DNA of 64,000 nucleotides from Streptomyces celluloflavus (GCA_000720995.1 JOEL01000025.1:21637-85636); one strand, 5' to 3'. Positions 26,817 through 36,499 are shown, numbered from the stretch's first letter. Program-made: numbers and translations. Notes: a model not told the origin generated them from the letters alone.

Positions 26817-27638
26817 ATGGCCTACGCGGACGAACTCGACCCTTCGGCATCCGTTCTGTCGTTCTATGCGACAGACCTGCGACGCCGCCGCGAACTCGCC
26901 GGTATCTCCCAACGGGACCTGGCCAAACGCGCGCACATGGCCCCCTCGCTCCTCAACAAGATCGAGGCGACGAAGCGGCTGCCGACCAAGGATCTGTCCG
27001 AGCTCTGCGACGAGATCTTCGGGACGGGTGATCACTTTCAGCGGCTGTGGCCCCTGGTGATCAAGTATGCGTATCCGTCGTGGTTCCGGCCGTATGTGGA
27101 CCTTGAGGAAGCGGCGACAATCATCCGGTCTTTCCAAGTCCAGGTAGTGCCAGGACTTTTGCAGACCGAGGACTATGCGCGAGCGGTGTTCTCAGCTCGA
27201 CGGCCGGATACCGACCGCGTCGAGGAGCAGGTGACCGCCCGCATGGAGCGGCAGCACATCCTTGGGCGGAAGATTCCGCCCAAACTGTGGGTGGTGCTGG
27301 ATGAGAACGTGTTGCGTCGCCGGATGGGCAGCCCCGAGACGATGCGGGCACAGCTTGAGCGTGTGATGAGTGCTGCTGACGCTCCCAGTAACGTCATCCA
27401 GGTCGTGCCGTACGACGCCGGTGAGCACGCGGGTGTTGCAGGACCGTTCGAAGTCCTCGCGTTGGACGAAGGGCCGGATGTGGTCTACGTAGACGGCTTC
27501 TTGCAAGGGCAGATCCTCGCTGAATCCGAACACGTCAGGGCGGCTGAGCGCGCCTATGATCTGCTTACGGCGGTAGCCCTGTCTCCTGGCCGGTCGATCG
27601 ACCTGATTGCCGATGCGATGAAGGATCTGAGCCCATGA
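26817..27638 (+). CDS. XRE-family regulator (Scr1/DUF5753 type)
   Basis: A 273-residue regulator typical of the many Streptomyces XRE/DUF397 pairs (WhiJ-like). The N-terminal HTH is RRELAGISQRDLAKRAHMAPSLLNKIEATKRLP (about 25-57). A DUF5753 domain follows, with IRSFQVQVVPGLLQTEDYARAV and GPFEVLALDEGPDVVYVDG. In this family the DUF397 partner antagonises the DNA-binding protein. AAGGGAAAGG precedes the ATG. Its stop overlaps the DUF397 start (ATGA). GC content is lower than flanking housekeeping genes, hinting at transfer. Confidence 0.92.
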   Translation: MAYADELDPSASVLSFYATDLRRRRELAGISQRDLAKRAHMAPSLLNKIEATKRLPTKDLSELCDEIFGTGDHFQRLWPLVIKYAYPSWFRPYVDLEEAATIIRSFQVQVVPGLLQTEDYARAVFSARRPDTDRVEEQVTARMERQHILGRKIPPKLWVVLDENVLRRRMGSPETMRAQLERVMSAADAPSNVIQVVPYDAGEHAGVAGPFEVLALDEGPDVVYVDGFLQGQILAESEHVRAAERAYDLLTAVALSPGRSIDLIADAMKDLSP

Positions 27639-27850
27639 CCAGTGCAAGCAGCCTGTCTCGTGCGTCTTGGCGCAAGTCCAGCTACAGCAGTGACAACGGG
27701 GGTTCCTGCGTCGAGGTCGCCGACGGCTTCCCGGGCGTTGTCCCGGTCCGTGACTCCAAGGACCCGCACGGCCCGGCGCTCGTCTTTCCGGCGGGCAGGT
27801 GGGCGTCGTTCGTTTCCTCGGTCAAGTGCGGGGAGTTCGCCGCCCTCTGA
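27635..27850 (+). CDS. DUF397 domain protein, partner of XRE regulator
   Basis: A 71-residue DUF397 protein (PF04149): WRKSSYSSDNGGSCVEVADG at the start, VPVRDSKDPHGPALVFPAGRWASFVSSVK in the middle. Length and motifs are typical. It is translationally coupled to the XRE gene by a 4-bp overlap. Such proteins act as antagonists of their XRE partner, so the pair resembles a regulatory switch of the BldB/WhiJ type. A strong terminator follows. Confidence 0.93.
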   Translation: MTSASSLSRASWRKSSYSSDNGGSCVEVADGFPGVVPVRDSKDPHGPALVFPAGRWASFVSSVKCGEFAAL

Positions 27851-27860
27851 CCCCCGCCTA

Positions 27861-27900
27861 CCGTGAGCCCGCCACCGCTCCCGCAGTGGCGGGCTCACGG
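27861..27900 (+). terminator. Strong terminator after DUF397 gene
   Basis: A perfect 15-bp stem (CCGTGAGCCCGCCAC with GTGGCGGGCTCACGG) encloses a 10-nt loop, starting 10 bp after the DUF397 stop. No U tract follows. Confidence 0.8.
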
Positions 27901-28100
27901 CTGTCCGGGCCGGGCGCAGCGTGGCACGGGCACTCCCCACGGCGGAGCCGTCCGGGGGACCAGCGGGTGTGTCGGCCCCACCCCTCGCGTAGGCCACCGC
28001 TATGACGGGGGTGGCGCCGTACGTACCGGCGTCCGCCGGCTTCGGGCGCGGTGCGTGTCCCGCCGGCCCTCTCAGATCCGCAACTGCGTAAGGATTCACC

Positions 28101-28922
28101 GTGGCCGTACCCATCGCGATCGATCACCTGACGGACGGCTACAGCCTGGAGCGTGCGTACTGGCTGGCGCAGGCGGCCGACCTGGCGTACAAGGACGAGG
28201 CCGCCATCGACCGGCAGGCCGGGGAGTGGGGCTTCGGCGAGGTCCGGCACCATAAGACGAGCTTCACGCCGCCCTTTCCGCTGGAGGACACCCAGGCGTA
28301 CACGATGGCCGGTGACGACATGATCGTCACCGCGTTCCGCGGCACCGAACCGGCCCAGATCAAGGACTGGCTCTCGGATGTGGACACGCTGCCGAGCCCT
28401 GGTCCCGGCGGCACCGGGTTCGTCCACTACGGCTTCGCCAGGGCCCTGGAGTCGATCCTCCCCGCCGTCAAGGACGCGCTCGCGGAGCTGCGTACCAACG
28501 GGCAGAGCGTGTGGTTCACCGGGCACAGTCTGGGCGGTGCGCTGGCGATGCTCGCCGGGGCCCGGATGTATCTGGAGGACCCGCGGCTGGCCGCCGACGG
28601 GGTCTACACCTACGGGCAGCCCCGCACCTGTGACCGGCTGCTGGCCGCCGCGTACAACAAGGGCTTCAAGGACCGTATGTACCGCTTCGTCAACAACAAC
28701 GACATCGTGCCGCAGCTCCCGCCCGAGCCCGTCTACACGCATGTCGAGGCGCTGCGCTACCTCGACTCCCAGGGCCGGGTCCGCGAGGCCATGCCGCTCG
28801 TCAGCGGCCTCACCGACCGCGCCAGGGGCCTGACCGCCGACGCCTTCGCGCCCGCCAGCGACGGCATCCGCGACCACTTCATGCGCAACTATCTCGCCGC
28901 CCTGGAGAAGAACCTCTCCTGA
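28101..28922 (+). CDS. Class 3 lipase family protein
   Basis: A 273-residue alpha/beta hydrolase of the lipase_3 family (PF01764). The nucleophile elbow is GHSLGG with Ser143; the oxyanion-loop region is TAFRGTEPAQIKDWLSDVD; FVNNNDIVPQLPPEPVYTHV holds the likely catalytic Asp. No signal peptide is seen, so it is probably intracellular or non-classically exported. The start is a GTG 4 bases after AAGGATT. It stands alone. The substrate may be an acylglycerol or other ester. Confidence 0.88.
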   Translation: MAVPIAIDHLTDGYSLERAYWLAQAADLAYKDEAAIDRQAGEWGFGEVRHHKTSFTPPFPLEDTQAYTMAGDDMIVTAFRGTEPAQIKDWLSDVDTLPSPGPGGTGFVHYGFARALESILPAVKDALAELRTNGQSVWFTGHSLGGALAMLAGARMYLEDPRLAADGVYTYGQPRTCDRLLAAAYNKGFKDRMYRFVNNNDIVPQLPPEPVYTHVEALRYLDSQGRVREAMPLVSGLTDRARGLTADAFAPASDGIRDHFMRNYLAALEKNLS

Positions 28923-28987
28923 CCCGGGCGGGTCCGGCCGGCAAATGGTGTGCGGGCCGCGGACCGGGCGTGATCTGATGAGCCGCC

Positions 28988-29842
28988 ATGCACGAAAAAA
29001 GCGGAACAAGTGAGATGAGCGGGACGGCGGACGCCACCGGCAGTGACCCCGATCTGCTGCTCAAGATGGAGCGGAACCTCGCCGAGCACGCCTGTCATCT
29101 GCACCGGCAGATGGCGGGCCCGACCGTCACGGAGACGGACGGCCTCCTGATCGCCGACAGCGGGCTGGCCGACGACACCTTCAACATCGTCGCGGCGGCG
29201 CGGCTCTCCGCGGACACCGCCCCGGCCCGGGTCGCCGGGACCGTCCGGGCCCTGGCCGCCACCGGGCGCCCGTTCTCGTGGTGGGTGGGGCCCGCCTCCG
29301 CACCGGCGGATCTCGGCTCGCTCCTGGCGGACGCCGGCCTTGAGGCGTCCGAGACCGAGACGGGCATGTGGCGGGAGCTGTCGGCGGCCCCGCCGGAGCC
29401 GTACGCCGGGGGGCCGGACATCCGCCGGGTGACGACCCCCGGGCAACTCGCCGACTACGCGGCCGTCCTGGCCGCGAACTGGGACCCGCCGGCCGCCACC
29501 GTGCGCCGTTTCTTCGCCGAGGCCGCCGAGTGGGCCCTCGCTCCCGGTTGTCCCGCCCGCTATCTGGTCGGTTACGTGGCCGGCCGCCCGGTCTGCTCCG
29601 CCGAGGTCTTCCTCCACGCGGGAGTCGCCGGGATCTACAACATCGCGACCCTGGCGGCCGACCGGCGGCGCGGGTACGGCGGCGCCATCACCCTGGCGGC
29701 GCTGCGCACCGCGTACGAGGAGGGCCACCGCACCGTGGTCCTGCAAGCCTCCTCGGACGGTGAACCCGTATACCGCCGCCTCGGGTTCGAGGCGTGCGGG
29801 ATGTTCACCGAGTACGCCATCGCCCCTCCCCGCACACCCTGA
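28988..29842 (+). CDS. GNAT-family N-acetyltransferase
   Basis: A 284-residue protein whose C-terminal half (about 140-280) is a GNAT domain: [27 protein letters not shown] is the acetyl-CoA-binding motif and [26 protein letters not shown] the typical end. The N-terminal half (to about 135) looks like a degenerate second GNAT fold ([24 protein letters not shown]). The ATG at 28988 is used; one at 29015 is possible. The substrate is unknown. Confidence 0.82.
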   Translation: MHEKSGTSEMSGTADATGSDPDLLLKMERNLAEHACHLHRQMAGPTVTETDGLLIADSGLADDTFNIVAAARLSADTAPARVAGTVRALAATGRPFSWWVGPASAPADLGSLLADAGLEASETETGMWRELSAAPPEPYAGGPDIRRVTTPGQLADYAAVLAANWDPPAATVRRFFAEAAEWALAPGCPARYLVGYVAGRPVCSAEVFLHAGVAGIYNIATLAADRRRGYGGAITLAALRTAYEEGHRTVVLQASSDGEPVYRRLGFEACGMFTEYAIAPPRTP

Positions 29843-29993
29843 GACCACCGTGGTTCTCCGGGGCCGCCGGGTCGATCCGGGAGGGCCGCCGCCGGAGCGC
29901 CGGTGTACCGCCGGGAAATGCCGGTGCGCCGGCCCGGGGCGGTTGAGATCATGGTGGTCAACGCGTTCCCGGACAGTCTGGAGCAGTGCCGCC

Positions 29994-30641
29994 GTGAGTC
30001 CCGTTCCGCCCGACCCCTCGGTGCTCCACCCGATGCCCGAGCAGCCGCGTGTGGTGCTGCTGAAACCGCTGGTGACGTCCCCGCTGATCGAGGTGGGCGA
30101 GTACTCCTACTACGACGATCCGGACGACCCGACCGCCTTCGAGACCCGTAACGTCCTGTACCACTACGGTCCGGAGAAGCTGGTCATCGGGAAGTTCTGC
30201 GCGCTGGGCACGGGGGTGCGCTTCATCATGAACGGCGCCAACCACCGGATGGACGGCCCCTCGACGTTCCCCTTCCCCATCATGGGCGGCGCCTGGGCCG
30301 AGCATTTCGACGCCCTCACCGGACTGCCCGGCCGCGGGGACACCGTGGTCGGCAACGACGTCTGGTTCGGCTACCGCACCACGGTCATGCCCGGTGTCCG
30401 CATCGGCCACGGCGCGATCATCGCCTCCGGATCCGTCGTGGTGGACGACGTCCCCGACTACGGCATCGTCGGCGGCAACCCGGCCCGGCTCATCCGCACC
30501 CGCTACAGCGAGGCGGACATCGCCCGGCTGCTCGCCGTCGCCTGGTGGGACTGGCCGGCCGAACACCTCGGCCGGCATCTGCGGACCGTCATGACCGGCG
30601 GTATCGACGACCTCGAAGCGGCGGCCCCGCCCGGACGGTGA
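29994..30641 (+). CDS. Xenobiotic acyltransferase (Vat-like hexapeptide acetyltransferase)
   Basis: A 215-residue left-handed beta-helix acetyltransferase of the XAT/Vat group, whose members O-acetylate streptogramin A or chloramphenicol. Seen are GKFCALGTGVRFIMNGANHRMDG with the catalytic His in NHRMDG, WAEHFDALTG, and hexapeptide repeats through VVGNDVWFGYRTTVMPGVRIGHGAIIASGSVVVDDVPDYGIVGGNPARLI. The GTG at 29994 has GGAG 10 bases upstream; an ATG at 30033 is an alternative. Whether it gives drug resistance cannot be told; many chromosomal homologues have unknown substrates. Confidence 0.88.
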   Translation: MSPVPPDPSVLHPMPEQPRVVLLKPLVTSPLIEVGEYSYYDDPDDPTAFETRNVLYHYGPEKLVIGKFCALGTGVRFIMNGANHRMDGPSTFPFPIMGGAWAEHFDALTGLPGRGDTVVGNDVWFGYRTTVMPGVRIGHGAIIASGSVVVDDVPDYGIVGGNPARLIRTRYSEADIARLLAVAWWDWPAEHLGRHLRTVMTGGIDDLEAAAPPGR

Positions 30642-30696
30642 CGACCCGTCATCGCCCCACGGGGAGGCGGCGGCCCGGTGAGGCCCGCGCCCCGCC

Positions 30697-31740
30697 TCAG
30701 CCCTTCTTCACCAGCCGCTGCCGCACCTCGTCCAGGATCTTGTCGGCGGCCGTGTAGCCGATGCCCTGGATCCACAGCTGGTCGTCGACGCGGAAGGACT
30801 TGCCGCCCTTGACGGCGGTCATGTTCTTCCAGAGCGCGCCGCCGGTGATCTCCGCCTCCTTGGACTTCTGCGGGCTGCCGTACGTCGCGTAGAAGACCAC
30901 GTTCGCATCGGCCTTGTTGGCCTGTTCGGGGCTGATCTCGGTCATCAGGCCGTCCTTGGCGCCGTCGACGACGTCGGTGGGGCCGGTGCCGATGTCGGCG
31001 AGGACGGTGCCGATGTAGCTGCGGCAGCCGTAGATGCGGGTGTCCGCGCCCTCGATGAAGCGGACGACGTTCGTCCGCAGCTGCTTCGCCTTGGCGGCGC
31101 CGCCCAGCGCCTCGGTGACCTGCCGGGCGTGCGCCTCGTACGCGGCGACCGCCTGCTTCGCCTCGGGGATCTTGCCGAGCGCGTCGGCGTGGGTGGCGAA
31201 GTTCTGCTTCCACGGATAGCCGGTGCTCTCGGTCAGCACCGTCGGCGCGATCTTCTTGAGCGCGTCGTAGCGCACCCCGTCGCGGACCTTGCTGGAGAGG
31301 ATCAGATCGGGCTTGAGGGCGGCGACCGCCTCCAGGTTCGGGGCGCCGATCTTGCCGACGTCCTCGATACCGGCGACCTCATCCTTGGACAGGTAGTCCA
31401 GGAAGCCGGTGGCGACGTCCGAGCGGGTGGCGCCGACCGGTCTGACGCCCAGGGTGACGGCGGAGTCCAGTTCGGCGGTGTCCAGCACGACGACCCGTTT
31501 CGGGGCGGCCGGCACCTGCACGCCGCCCATCGCCGTCCGCACCGTGTGCGGCGCGCCGGGCGACGGCTCCGCCCAGGCCGTCGTGGGCTGCTTGGGGCAG
31601 TCGGCGGCCTCGAAGACGCCGCCCGAGCCGGAGGTGGCGCCGCCGTCGCCGGACCCGCAGGCGGTCAGGACGAGGGAGGCGGCGAGCGCACCGGCCGCGG
31701 CGACGGCGGTGCGGCGCGTGAAGGCTGCGGAGCGGGACAT
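30697..31740 (-). CDS. Iron-siderophore ABC transporter substrate-binding lipoprotein
   Basis: A 347-residue FecB/FhuD-like binding protein. The signal peptide has twin arginines (FTRRTAVAAAG), suggesting Tat export, and a lipobox LTAC with Cys28. Mature-domain motifs are KRVVVLDTAELDSAVTLGVRPVG at the start and GYTAADKILDEVRQRL at the end. It captures a ferric siderophore outside the membrane and hands it to the permeases upstream in the same direction. It is the last of four genes, 59 bp after the ATPase gene. Confidence 0.92.
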   Translation of the reverse strand: MSRSAAFTRRTAVAAAGALAASLVLTACGSGDGGATSGSGGVFEAADCPKQPTTAWAEPSPGAPHTVRTAMGGVQVPAAPKRVVVLDTAELDSAVTLGVRPVGATRSDVATGFLDYLSKDEVAGIEDVGKIGAPNLEAVAALKPDLILSSKVRDGVRYDALKKIAPTVLTESTGYPWKQNFATHADALGKIPEAKQAVAAYEAHARQVTEALGGAAKAKQLRTNVVRFIEGADTRIYGCRSYIGTVLADIGTGPTDVVDGAKDGLMTEISPEQANKADANVVFYATYGSPQKSKEAEITGGALWKNMTAVKGGKSFRVDDQLWIQGIGYTAADKILDEVRQRLVKKG

Positions 31741-31799
31741 GGCGTGCCCTTTCGGCGGACGGGAGGGGAGGGGACGGACGCGGGCGGAGGCAGCCGGTG

Positions 31800-32705
31800 T
31801 CAGGTCCGCGGGGACTGCCAGGGGCGGCCCGGGACGACCAGCGGGGAGCCGGTCACCGGGTCGGGCACCACGACCGAGTCCAGGCCGAACACCTCACGGA
31901 CCAGCTCCGCGGTGACCACCTCGGCGGGGTGCCCCTGGGCGATGATCCGGCCCGCCTTCATCGCCACCAGGTGGTCGGCGTAGCGGGCGGCCTGGTTGAG
32001 ATCGTGCAGCACGGCGACGACGGTACGCCCCCGGTCGTGGTTCAACTGCCGTACGAGGTCCAGCACCTCGACCTGGTGGGCGATGTCGAGGTAGGTGGTC
32101 GGCTCGTCCAGCAGCAGCAGTTCGGTCTCCTGGGCGAGCGCCATCGCGATCCACACCCGCTGCCGCTGGCCGCCGGAGAGCTCGTCCACCGCGCGGTCGG
32201 CCAGCTCCGCCACGTCCGTGCGCGCCATCGCCTCCGTCACCGCGCGCTCGTCGTCCGCCGACCACTGCTGCCACCAGCTCTGGTGCGGCTGCCGGCCGCG
32301 GGCGACCAGATCGCCGACGGTGATCGCCTCCGGTGCGACGGGCGTCTGCGGCAGCAGCCCGACGGACTGGGCGATCCGCTTGGTGGGGATGCGCGCCAGG
32401 TCCGTACCGTCCAGGAGCACCGCCCCGCGGCGCGGCCGCAGCAGCCGGCCCAGGGCGCGCAGCAGCGTGGACTTGCCGCAGGCGTTGGGGCCGACGACGA
32501 TCGTGACGGCGCCGTGCGGGATGTCCAGATCCAGGCCGTCGACGACCGTGCGGTCCTCGTAGGCGAGCGTCAGATCGCGCGCGGTGAGCCTGCTCGGGGA
32601 GCCCTCGCCGCGGCCCGCGGGCCGGTCCGCCCGGGGGCCCGCGTCGTGGTCCGCCTCCCGGGCTCCGGGTGCCCGCCGCTGGACGCTCTCGCCGGTCTCG
32701 GTCAC
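31800..32705 (-). CDS. Iron-siderophore ABC transporter ATP-binding protein
   Basis: A 301-residue ABC ATPase of the FecE/FepC type. Walker A is GPNACGKST, the signature LSGGQRQR, Walker [13 protein letters not shown], and the switch His is in AVLHDLNQA. The first 45 residues are a hydrophilic extension. The GTG at 32705 overlaps the permease stop by 4 bp (GTGA). It powers uptake of the siderophore complex by the two permeases upstream. Confidence 0.94.
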   Translation of the reverse strand: MTETGESVQRRAPGAREADHDAGPRADRPAGRGEGSPSRLTARDLTLAYEDRTVVDGLDLDIPHGAVTIVVGPNACGKSTLLRALGRLLRPRRGAVLLDGTDLARIPTKRIAQSVGLLPQTPVAPEAITVGDLVARGRQPHQSWWQQWSADDERAVTEAMARTDVAELADRAVDELSGGQRQRVWIAMALAQETELLLLDEPTTYLDIAHQVEVLDLVRQLNHDRGRTVVAVLHDLNQAARYADHLVAMKAGRIIAQGHPAEVVTAELVREVFGLDSVVVPDPVTGSPLVVPGRPWQSPRT

Positions 32706-33814
32706 GCTTTTCCTCCTGCGGCACGGCCGCGGTCGCGGTGGCCCCTGACGATGAGCCAGATCAGATACGGGGCGCCGACGGCGGCGGTCAGCACGCCCAC
32801 CGGCAGCTCGGTCGGCGCGAGGACCTTGCGCGCCAGCAGGTCGCCCAGGACGACGATGAACGCGCCGAGCAGCGCCGAGCACAGCAGCGGGATCTGCGCG
32901 GTACGGGTCATCCGGCGGGCGATCTGCGGCGCCAGCAGCGCCACGAAGTCCACCGGGCCCGCCGCGCCGGTCGCCATCGACGCCAGGATCACGCCGACCG
33001 CGACCAGCCCGAGGCGGGTGCGGTTCAGCCGGGCGCCGAGCGCGGTCGCCGTGTCGTCGTCCAGGGAGACGGTCCGCTGGGCGCGCGCCGCCCACAGCAC
33101 GAACGGCAGCAGCACCAGCAGCGCCCAGCCCAGCGGCGCCGCCTCCGCCCAGCCGCGCCCGTTGAGCGAACCGGTCATCCACACCTGGGCCTGCTGGGCG
33201 ACCAGATAGTCGCCCTTGGTCAGGAAGAGGTGGGTGACCGAGCGCAGCGCGACCGCGAAACCGATACCGATCAGCACGAAGCGGGTGGCGTGCAGTCCGC
33301 CGCGCCACGCGAAGAGATAGACCAGCCCGGCCGCCAGCAGCCCGCCCGCCACCGACAGATACGGCAGCACGCCGTACGAGGTGATGCCCAAGGTCATCGA
33401 GCCGACCGTCAGCGCGCCCGCGCCCTGGGTGACGCCGATGATGTCGGGGCTGGCCAGCGGGTTGCGGGCGACCGTCTGGATCAGCGCACCGGCGACGCCG
33501 AAGGCCGCGCCGGCCAGCAGCCCGACGACCATCCGCGGCAGCCGCAGCGTCCCGACGACCAGCTCCTGCCCGGACGGCTGCCCCAGCAGCACTTTGAGCA
33601 CCTCGGACGGCGCGACGAAGCTCTCCCCGACGCAGAGGTACGCCACGCTCACCGCGGCCAGCAGGACGGCCAGGACGAGGGCGACCACGGCCGCCCGCCG
33701 GTGCAGCAGGAAGGAGCCGCGGCCGGCCCGGAGCAGGGCGTAGCCCGTGGGGCGCGCCGTACGCGCGGGGGCCGCGGGCACGGCGGGCGCCGGGGGAGTG
33801 ACGGGCGCGCTCAT
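32702..33814 (-). CDS. Iron-siderophore ABC transporter permease (FecCD family), second
   Basis: A 370-residue FecCD-family permease with about ten helices. Landmarks are [43 protein letters not shown] and [18 protein letters not shown], the ATPase-coupling region. The ATG at 33814 overlaps the first permease stop (ATGA), and its own stop overlaps the ATPase start. It forms a heterodimeric channel with the first permease. The N-terminal 40 residues are Ala/Pro-rich. Confidence 0.94.
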   Translation of the reverse strand: MSAPVTPPAPAVPAAPARTARPTGYALLRAGRGSFLLHRRAAVVALVLAVLLAAVSVAYLCVGESFVAPSEVLKVLLGQPSGQELVVGTLRLPRMVVGLLAGAAFGVAGALIQTVARNPLASPDIIGVTQGAGALTVGSMTLGITSYGVLPYLSVAGGLLAAGLVYLFAWRGGLHATRFVLIGIGFAVALRSVTHLFLTKGDYLVAQQAQVWMTGSLNGRGWAEAAPLGWALLVLLPFVLWAARAQRTVSLDDDTATALGARLNRTRLGLVAVGVILASMATGAAGPVDFVALLAPQIARRMTRTAQIPLLCSALLGAFIVVLGDLLARKVLAPTELPVGVLTAAVGAPYLIWLIVRGHRDRGRAAGGKA

Positions 33815-34815
33815 GCCGCCACCGCCTTCCGCCGGACCAGCGTGACCAGGAAGGGCACCCCGATCAGGGCGGTCATCACGCCCGCCGGGACCTCCGAGGG
33901 CGGGAAGACGATCCGCCCGATGGTGTCCGAGACCAGCACGATGACGGGCCCCAGCAGCGCCGCCATCGGCAGCAGCCAGCGGTGGTCGCTGCCCACGACG
34001 GCGCGGGCGAGGTGCGGGACGGCGAGGCCGACGAAGGCGATCGGGCCGGCCGCCGCCACGCCCGCGCCGGTCAGGACCGTCGCGCCGAGCCCGCCCACGA
34101 TCCGTACCGTCGCGACCTTCTGGCCGAGCCCCCTGGCGACGTCCTCGCCGAGCGCCAGCGCGTCCAGGCCGCGTGCGACGGAGAGTACGAGCACCGCGCC
34201 GACCAGCAGGAACGGCCAGATCTGACCGGCCACTTCGGCGTCCCGGCCGGAGAGCGAACCGACCTGCCAGAACCGGAACTCGTCCAGCGCGGCGGCCTTG
34301 GTGGTGAGCACCGCCATCGTCACCGACACCAGCAGCGCGTTGATGGCGGCGCCGGACAGGGCGAGCTTGACGGGGGTGGCGCCGCCGCGGCCGCTGGAGG
34401 CGATGGCGTAGACGACGACGGAGGCGATCCCCGCCCCGGCGAACGCGAACCAGACATAGCCGGTGAGGGTGTGGATCCCGGCGAAGGAGAGGGCCAGCAC
34501 CACGCCGACCGAGGCGCCCTGGCTGATGCCGAGGATGCCGGGGTCGGCGATGGGGTTGCGGGTGATGCCCTGCATGACCGTCCCGGCCATCGCGAGCGCG
34601 GCGCCGACCATCAGCCCGATCAGCGTGCGCGGCAGCCGCAGATAGCGCACGACCTGGGCCACATCGCTGTCGCCGCCGTACAGCAGCGAGTGCAGCACCT
34701 CGGACGGCGCGAACTGGCGGCTGCCGACGGCCAGGGAGAAGAGCACCGCGAGCAGCAGGGCGAGCACCGCCACCACCGTCAGACCGAGCCGCCGCCCGCG
34801 CATCCGGGGCGTCAT
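33811..34815 (-). CDS. Iron-siderophore ABC transporter permease (FecCD family), first
   Basis: A 334-residue FecCD-family permease: [43 protein letters not shown], and [20 protein letters not shown] near the ATPase contact. It is the first gene of the importer. The ATG at 34815 has no clear ribosome site; it overlaps the stop of a possible 25-codon leader ORF (34889-34812), which could explain this by coupling. The promoter probably lies near 34890-35000, where an iron-box-like sequence is seen. Confidence 0.9.
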   Translation of the reverse strand: MTPRMRGRRLGLTVVAVLALLLAVLFSLAVGSRQFAPSEVLHSLLYGGDSDVAQVVRYLRLPRTLIGLMVGAALAMAGTVMQGITRNPIADPGILGISQGASVGVVLALSFAGIHTLTGYVWFAFAGAGIASVVVYAIASSGRGGATPVKLALSGAAINALLVSVTMAVLTTKAAALDEFRFWQVGSLSGRDAEVAGQIWPFLLVGAVLVLSVARGLDALALGEDVARGLGQKVATVRIVGGLGATVLTGAGVAAAGPIAFVGLAVPHLARAVVGSDHRWLLPMAALLGPVIVLVSDTIGRIVFPPSEVPAGVMTALIGVPFLVTLVRRKAVAA

Positions 34816-34980
34816 GAGGCGCGGGGTATCGCGGAACGCGCGACAACGGATCGGGGGCGGCTGGCCTGGGCGAGAGACATCGGGTCCATTTCGCGGTGGG
34901 CGCGGTGCGTTCCCGGGCGTTCGCGGTCCGGCGGTGCTGCGAACGGTCCGGGGCGGTTCCGTGCGGACGGTCCGGTGAGG

Positions 34981-35000
34981 AAGGTAAGGCAAGGCTAAGG
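34981..35000. promoter_or_regulatory. Possible iron box (DmdR/IdeR-type operator)
   Basis: AAGGTAAGGCAAGGCTAAGG resembles the DmdR1/IdeR consensus TTAGGTTAGGCTAACCTAA, with about 13 of 18 aligned positions matching. It lies upstream of the divergent siderophore importer, as expected for iron repression. The right half is weaker than usual. Confidence 0.5.
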
Positions 35001-35031
35001 GTACGGCCCGGCCGGTCCGGACCCGGGCACA

Positions 35032-35706
35032 ATGGCAGGTATGGCTGCGCACCCCCTGACGGTCGGTTTCGACCTCGACATGACGCTGATCGACTCCCGC
35101 CCCGGCATCAAGGACGCCTACCGGGCGCTCTCCGCCAGGACCGGCACCTACGTCGATGCCGACCTCGCGGTGACCCGGCTGGGGCCGCCGCTGGAGGACG
35201 AGCTCCGCCGGTGGTTCCCCGAGGAGCGGCTGGCCGAGATCAGCGAGATCTACCGGGAGCTGTACCCGCGGTACGCCATCACGGGGTCGCCCGCGATGCC
35301 CGGCGCCCGCGAGGCCGTCGCCGCGGTGCACGCGGCCGGCGGCCGGGCGATCGTGGTGACCGCGAAGTTCACGCCCAACGCCGAACTGCATCTGGCGCAC
35401 CTCGGCATCGAGGCGGACGAGGTCATCGGCTCGCTGTGGGCGGAGGCCAAGGCCGAGGCGCTGCAGGCACACGGCGCGCGGGTCTACGTCGGCGACCACA
35501 CCGGCGACGTTCGCGGGGCCCACACCGCGGGCGCGCTGTCCGTCGCCGTGCCGACCGGCCCGTGCGACGCCGCCGAACTGCGCGCGGCCGGCGCCGATGT
35601 GCTGCTCGGCGACCTGACCGCGTTCCCGTCCTGGCTGGAGCGTTATGTGACGGTCGGGGCGGGCGCGGGCGAGGCGGCGGACGCGGCGGACGCAGCATCC
35701 GCCTGA
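35032..35706 (+). CDS. HAD-superfamily hydrolase, phosphoglycolate-phosphatase-like
   Basis: A 224-residue HAD phosphatase. The nucleophile motif FDLDMTLID (D14, D16) and cap start SRPGIKDAYRAL match the Gph-like group. Motif II is in AIVVTAKFT and motif IV is VYVGDHTGDVRGAHTAGA, supplying the metal-binding acidic residues. The substrate is unknown. The ATG at 35032 is used; one at 35041 is equally possible. Its 3' end overlaps the convergent gene by 64 bp; the overlapping tail AGEAADAADAASA is low complexity. Confidence 0.87.
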   Translation: MAGMAAHPLTVGFDLDMTLIDSRPGIKDAYRALSARTGTYVDADLAVTRLGPPLEDELRRWFPEERLAEISEIYRELYPRYAITGSPAMPGAREAVAAVHAAGGRAIVVTAKFTPNAELHLAHLGIEADEVIGSLWAEAKAEALQAHGARVYVGDHTGDVRGAHTAGALSVAVPTGPCDAAELRAAGADVLLGDLTAFPSWLERYVTVGAGAGEAADAADAASA

Positions 35707-35945
35707 CGGCGCTGGGCCAGGACGGACCGGATCACCCCCGCCGCGGCGATGAGGAATCCGGCGCCCATCAGCATGCACACCCAGTAGAAGACGGACGGCA
35801 GCGGATCGGCCCCGATGAACAGTGGCGTCATCGTGGCGAGAGTGGCCACTGCGCCAACCAGGAACACGATCGCGCCGATTCGGACCAGCAGATCCCCGGC
35901 CTGGGGAGTTTCGTCAGACACCTGACCAGGGTAAGTCCGGGCCAT
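35643..35945 (-). CDS. Small two-helix membrane protein, hypothetical
   Basis: A protein of about 100 residues with two hydrophobic helices (LLVRIGAIVFLVGAVATLA and FYWVCMLMGAGFLIAAAGVI) and an Ala/Ser/Pro tail. The ATG at 35945 is used; a GTG at 35921 (VSDETPQAGDLLVR) may be the real start because the preceding residues look unstructured. It is convergent with and overlaps the HAD gene. Streptomyces genomes commonly carry such a protein next to the cold-shock gene, but its role is unknown. Confidence 0.7.
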   Translation of the reverse strand: MARTYPGQVSDETPQAGDLLVRIGAIVFLVGAVATLATMTPLFIGADPLPSVFYWVCMLMGAGFLIAAAGVIRSVLAQRRQADAASAASAASPAPAPTVT

Positions 35946-36115
35946 CAGCACCGAGGATCCCCCCGGCGACGTCTTGTCACCGGGCACCGGACCATTAGCC
36001 TTGGTGGTGGCGGGTCCGGTGGCCCGCTGCACTGCTATCCAGACCTGTTTCCTTCGAAACTTACGCAGCAGACCCAGCCCAGTTTTTTCCCACGAGTACG
36101 AGGACGAGGACAGAC

Positions 36116-36499
36116 GTGCCTACCGGCAAGGTCAAGTGGTTCAACAGCGAGAAGGGCTTCGGCTTTCTCTCCCGTGACGACGGCGGCGACGTCTTCGTGC
36201 ACTCGTCGGTACTCCCCGACGGCGTGGACGCACTCAAGCCGGGCCAGCGCGTCGAATTCGGCGTCGTCGCAGGTCAACGCGGCGACCAGGCGCTGACCGT
36301 GACACTCCTCGACCCCGCGCCCTCGGTGGCCGCGGCCCAGCGCCGCAAACCGGACGAACTCGCGTCGATCGTGCAGGACCTCACCACGCTCCTGGAGAAC
36401 GTCACCCAGCAGCTGGAGCGCGGCCGTTACCCCGACAAGGCGCACGGCGCGAAGATCGCCGGCATGCTGCGCGCGGTCGCCGACCAGATGGACGTCTGA
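36116..36499 (+). CDS. Cold-shock domain protein with C-terminal extension
   Basis: A 127-residue protein. Residues 1-66 are a CspA-type OB fold with RNA-binding motifs KGFGFLS (RNP1) and DVFVHSS (RNP2). Residues 70-127 add a helical extension (KPDELASIVQDLTTLLENVT) ending MLRAVADQMDV, absent from the 67-residue Csps. It binds single-stranded RNA or DNA. The start is GTG with GAGGAC upstream. The extended form is conserved in Streptomyces. Confidence 0.92.
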   Translation: MPTGKVKWFNSEKGFGFLSRDDGGDVFVHSSVLPDGVDALKPGQRVEFGVVAGQRGDQALTVTLLDPAPSVAAAQRRKPDELASIVQDLTTLLENVTQQLERGRYPDKAHGAKIAGMLRAVADQMDV

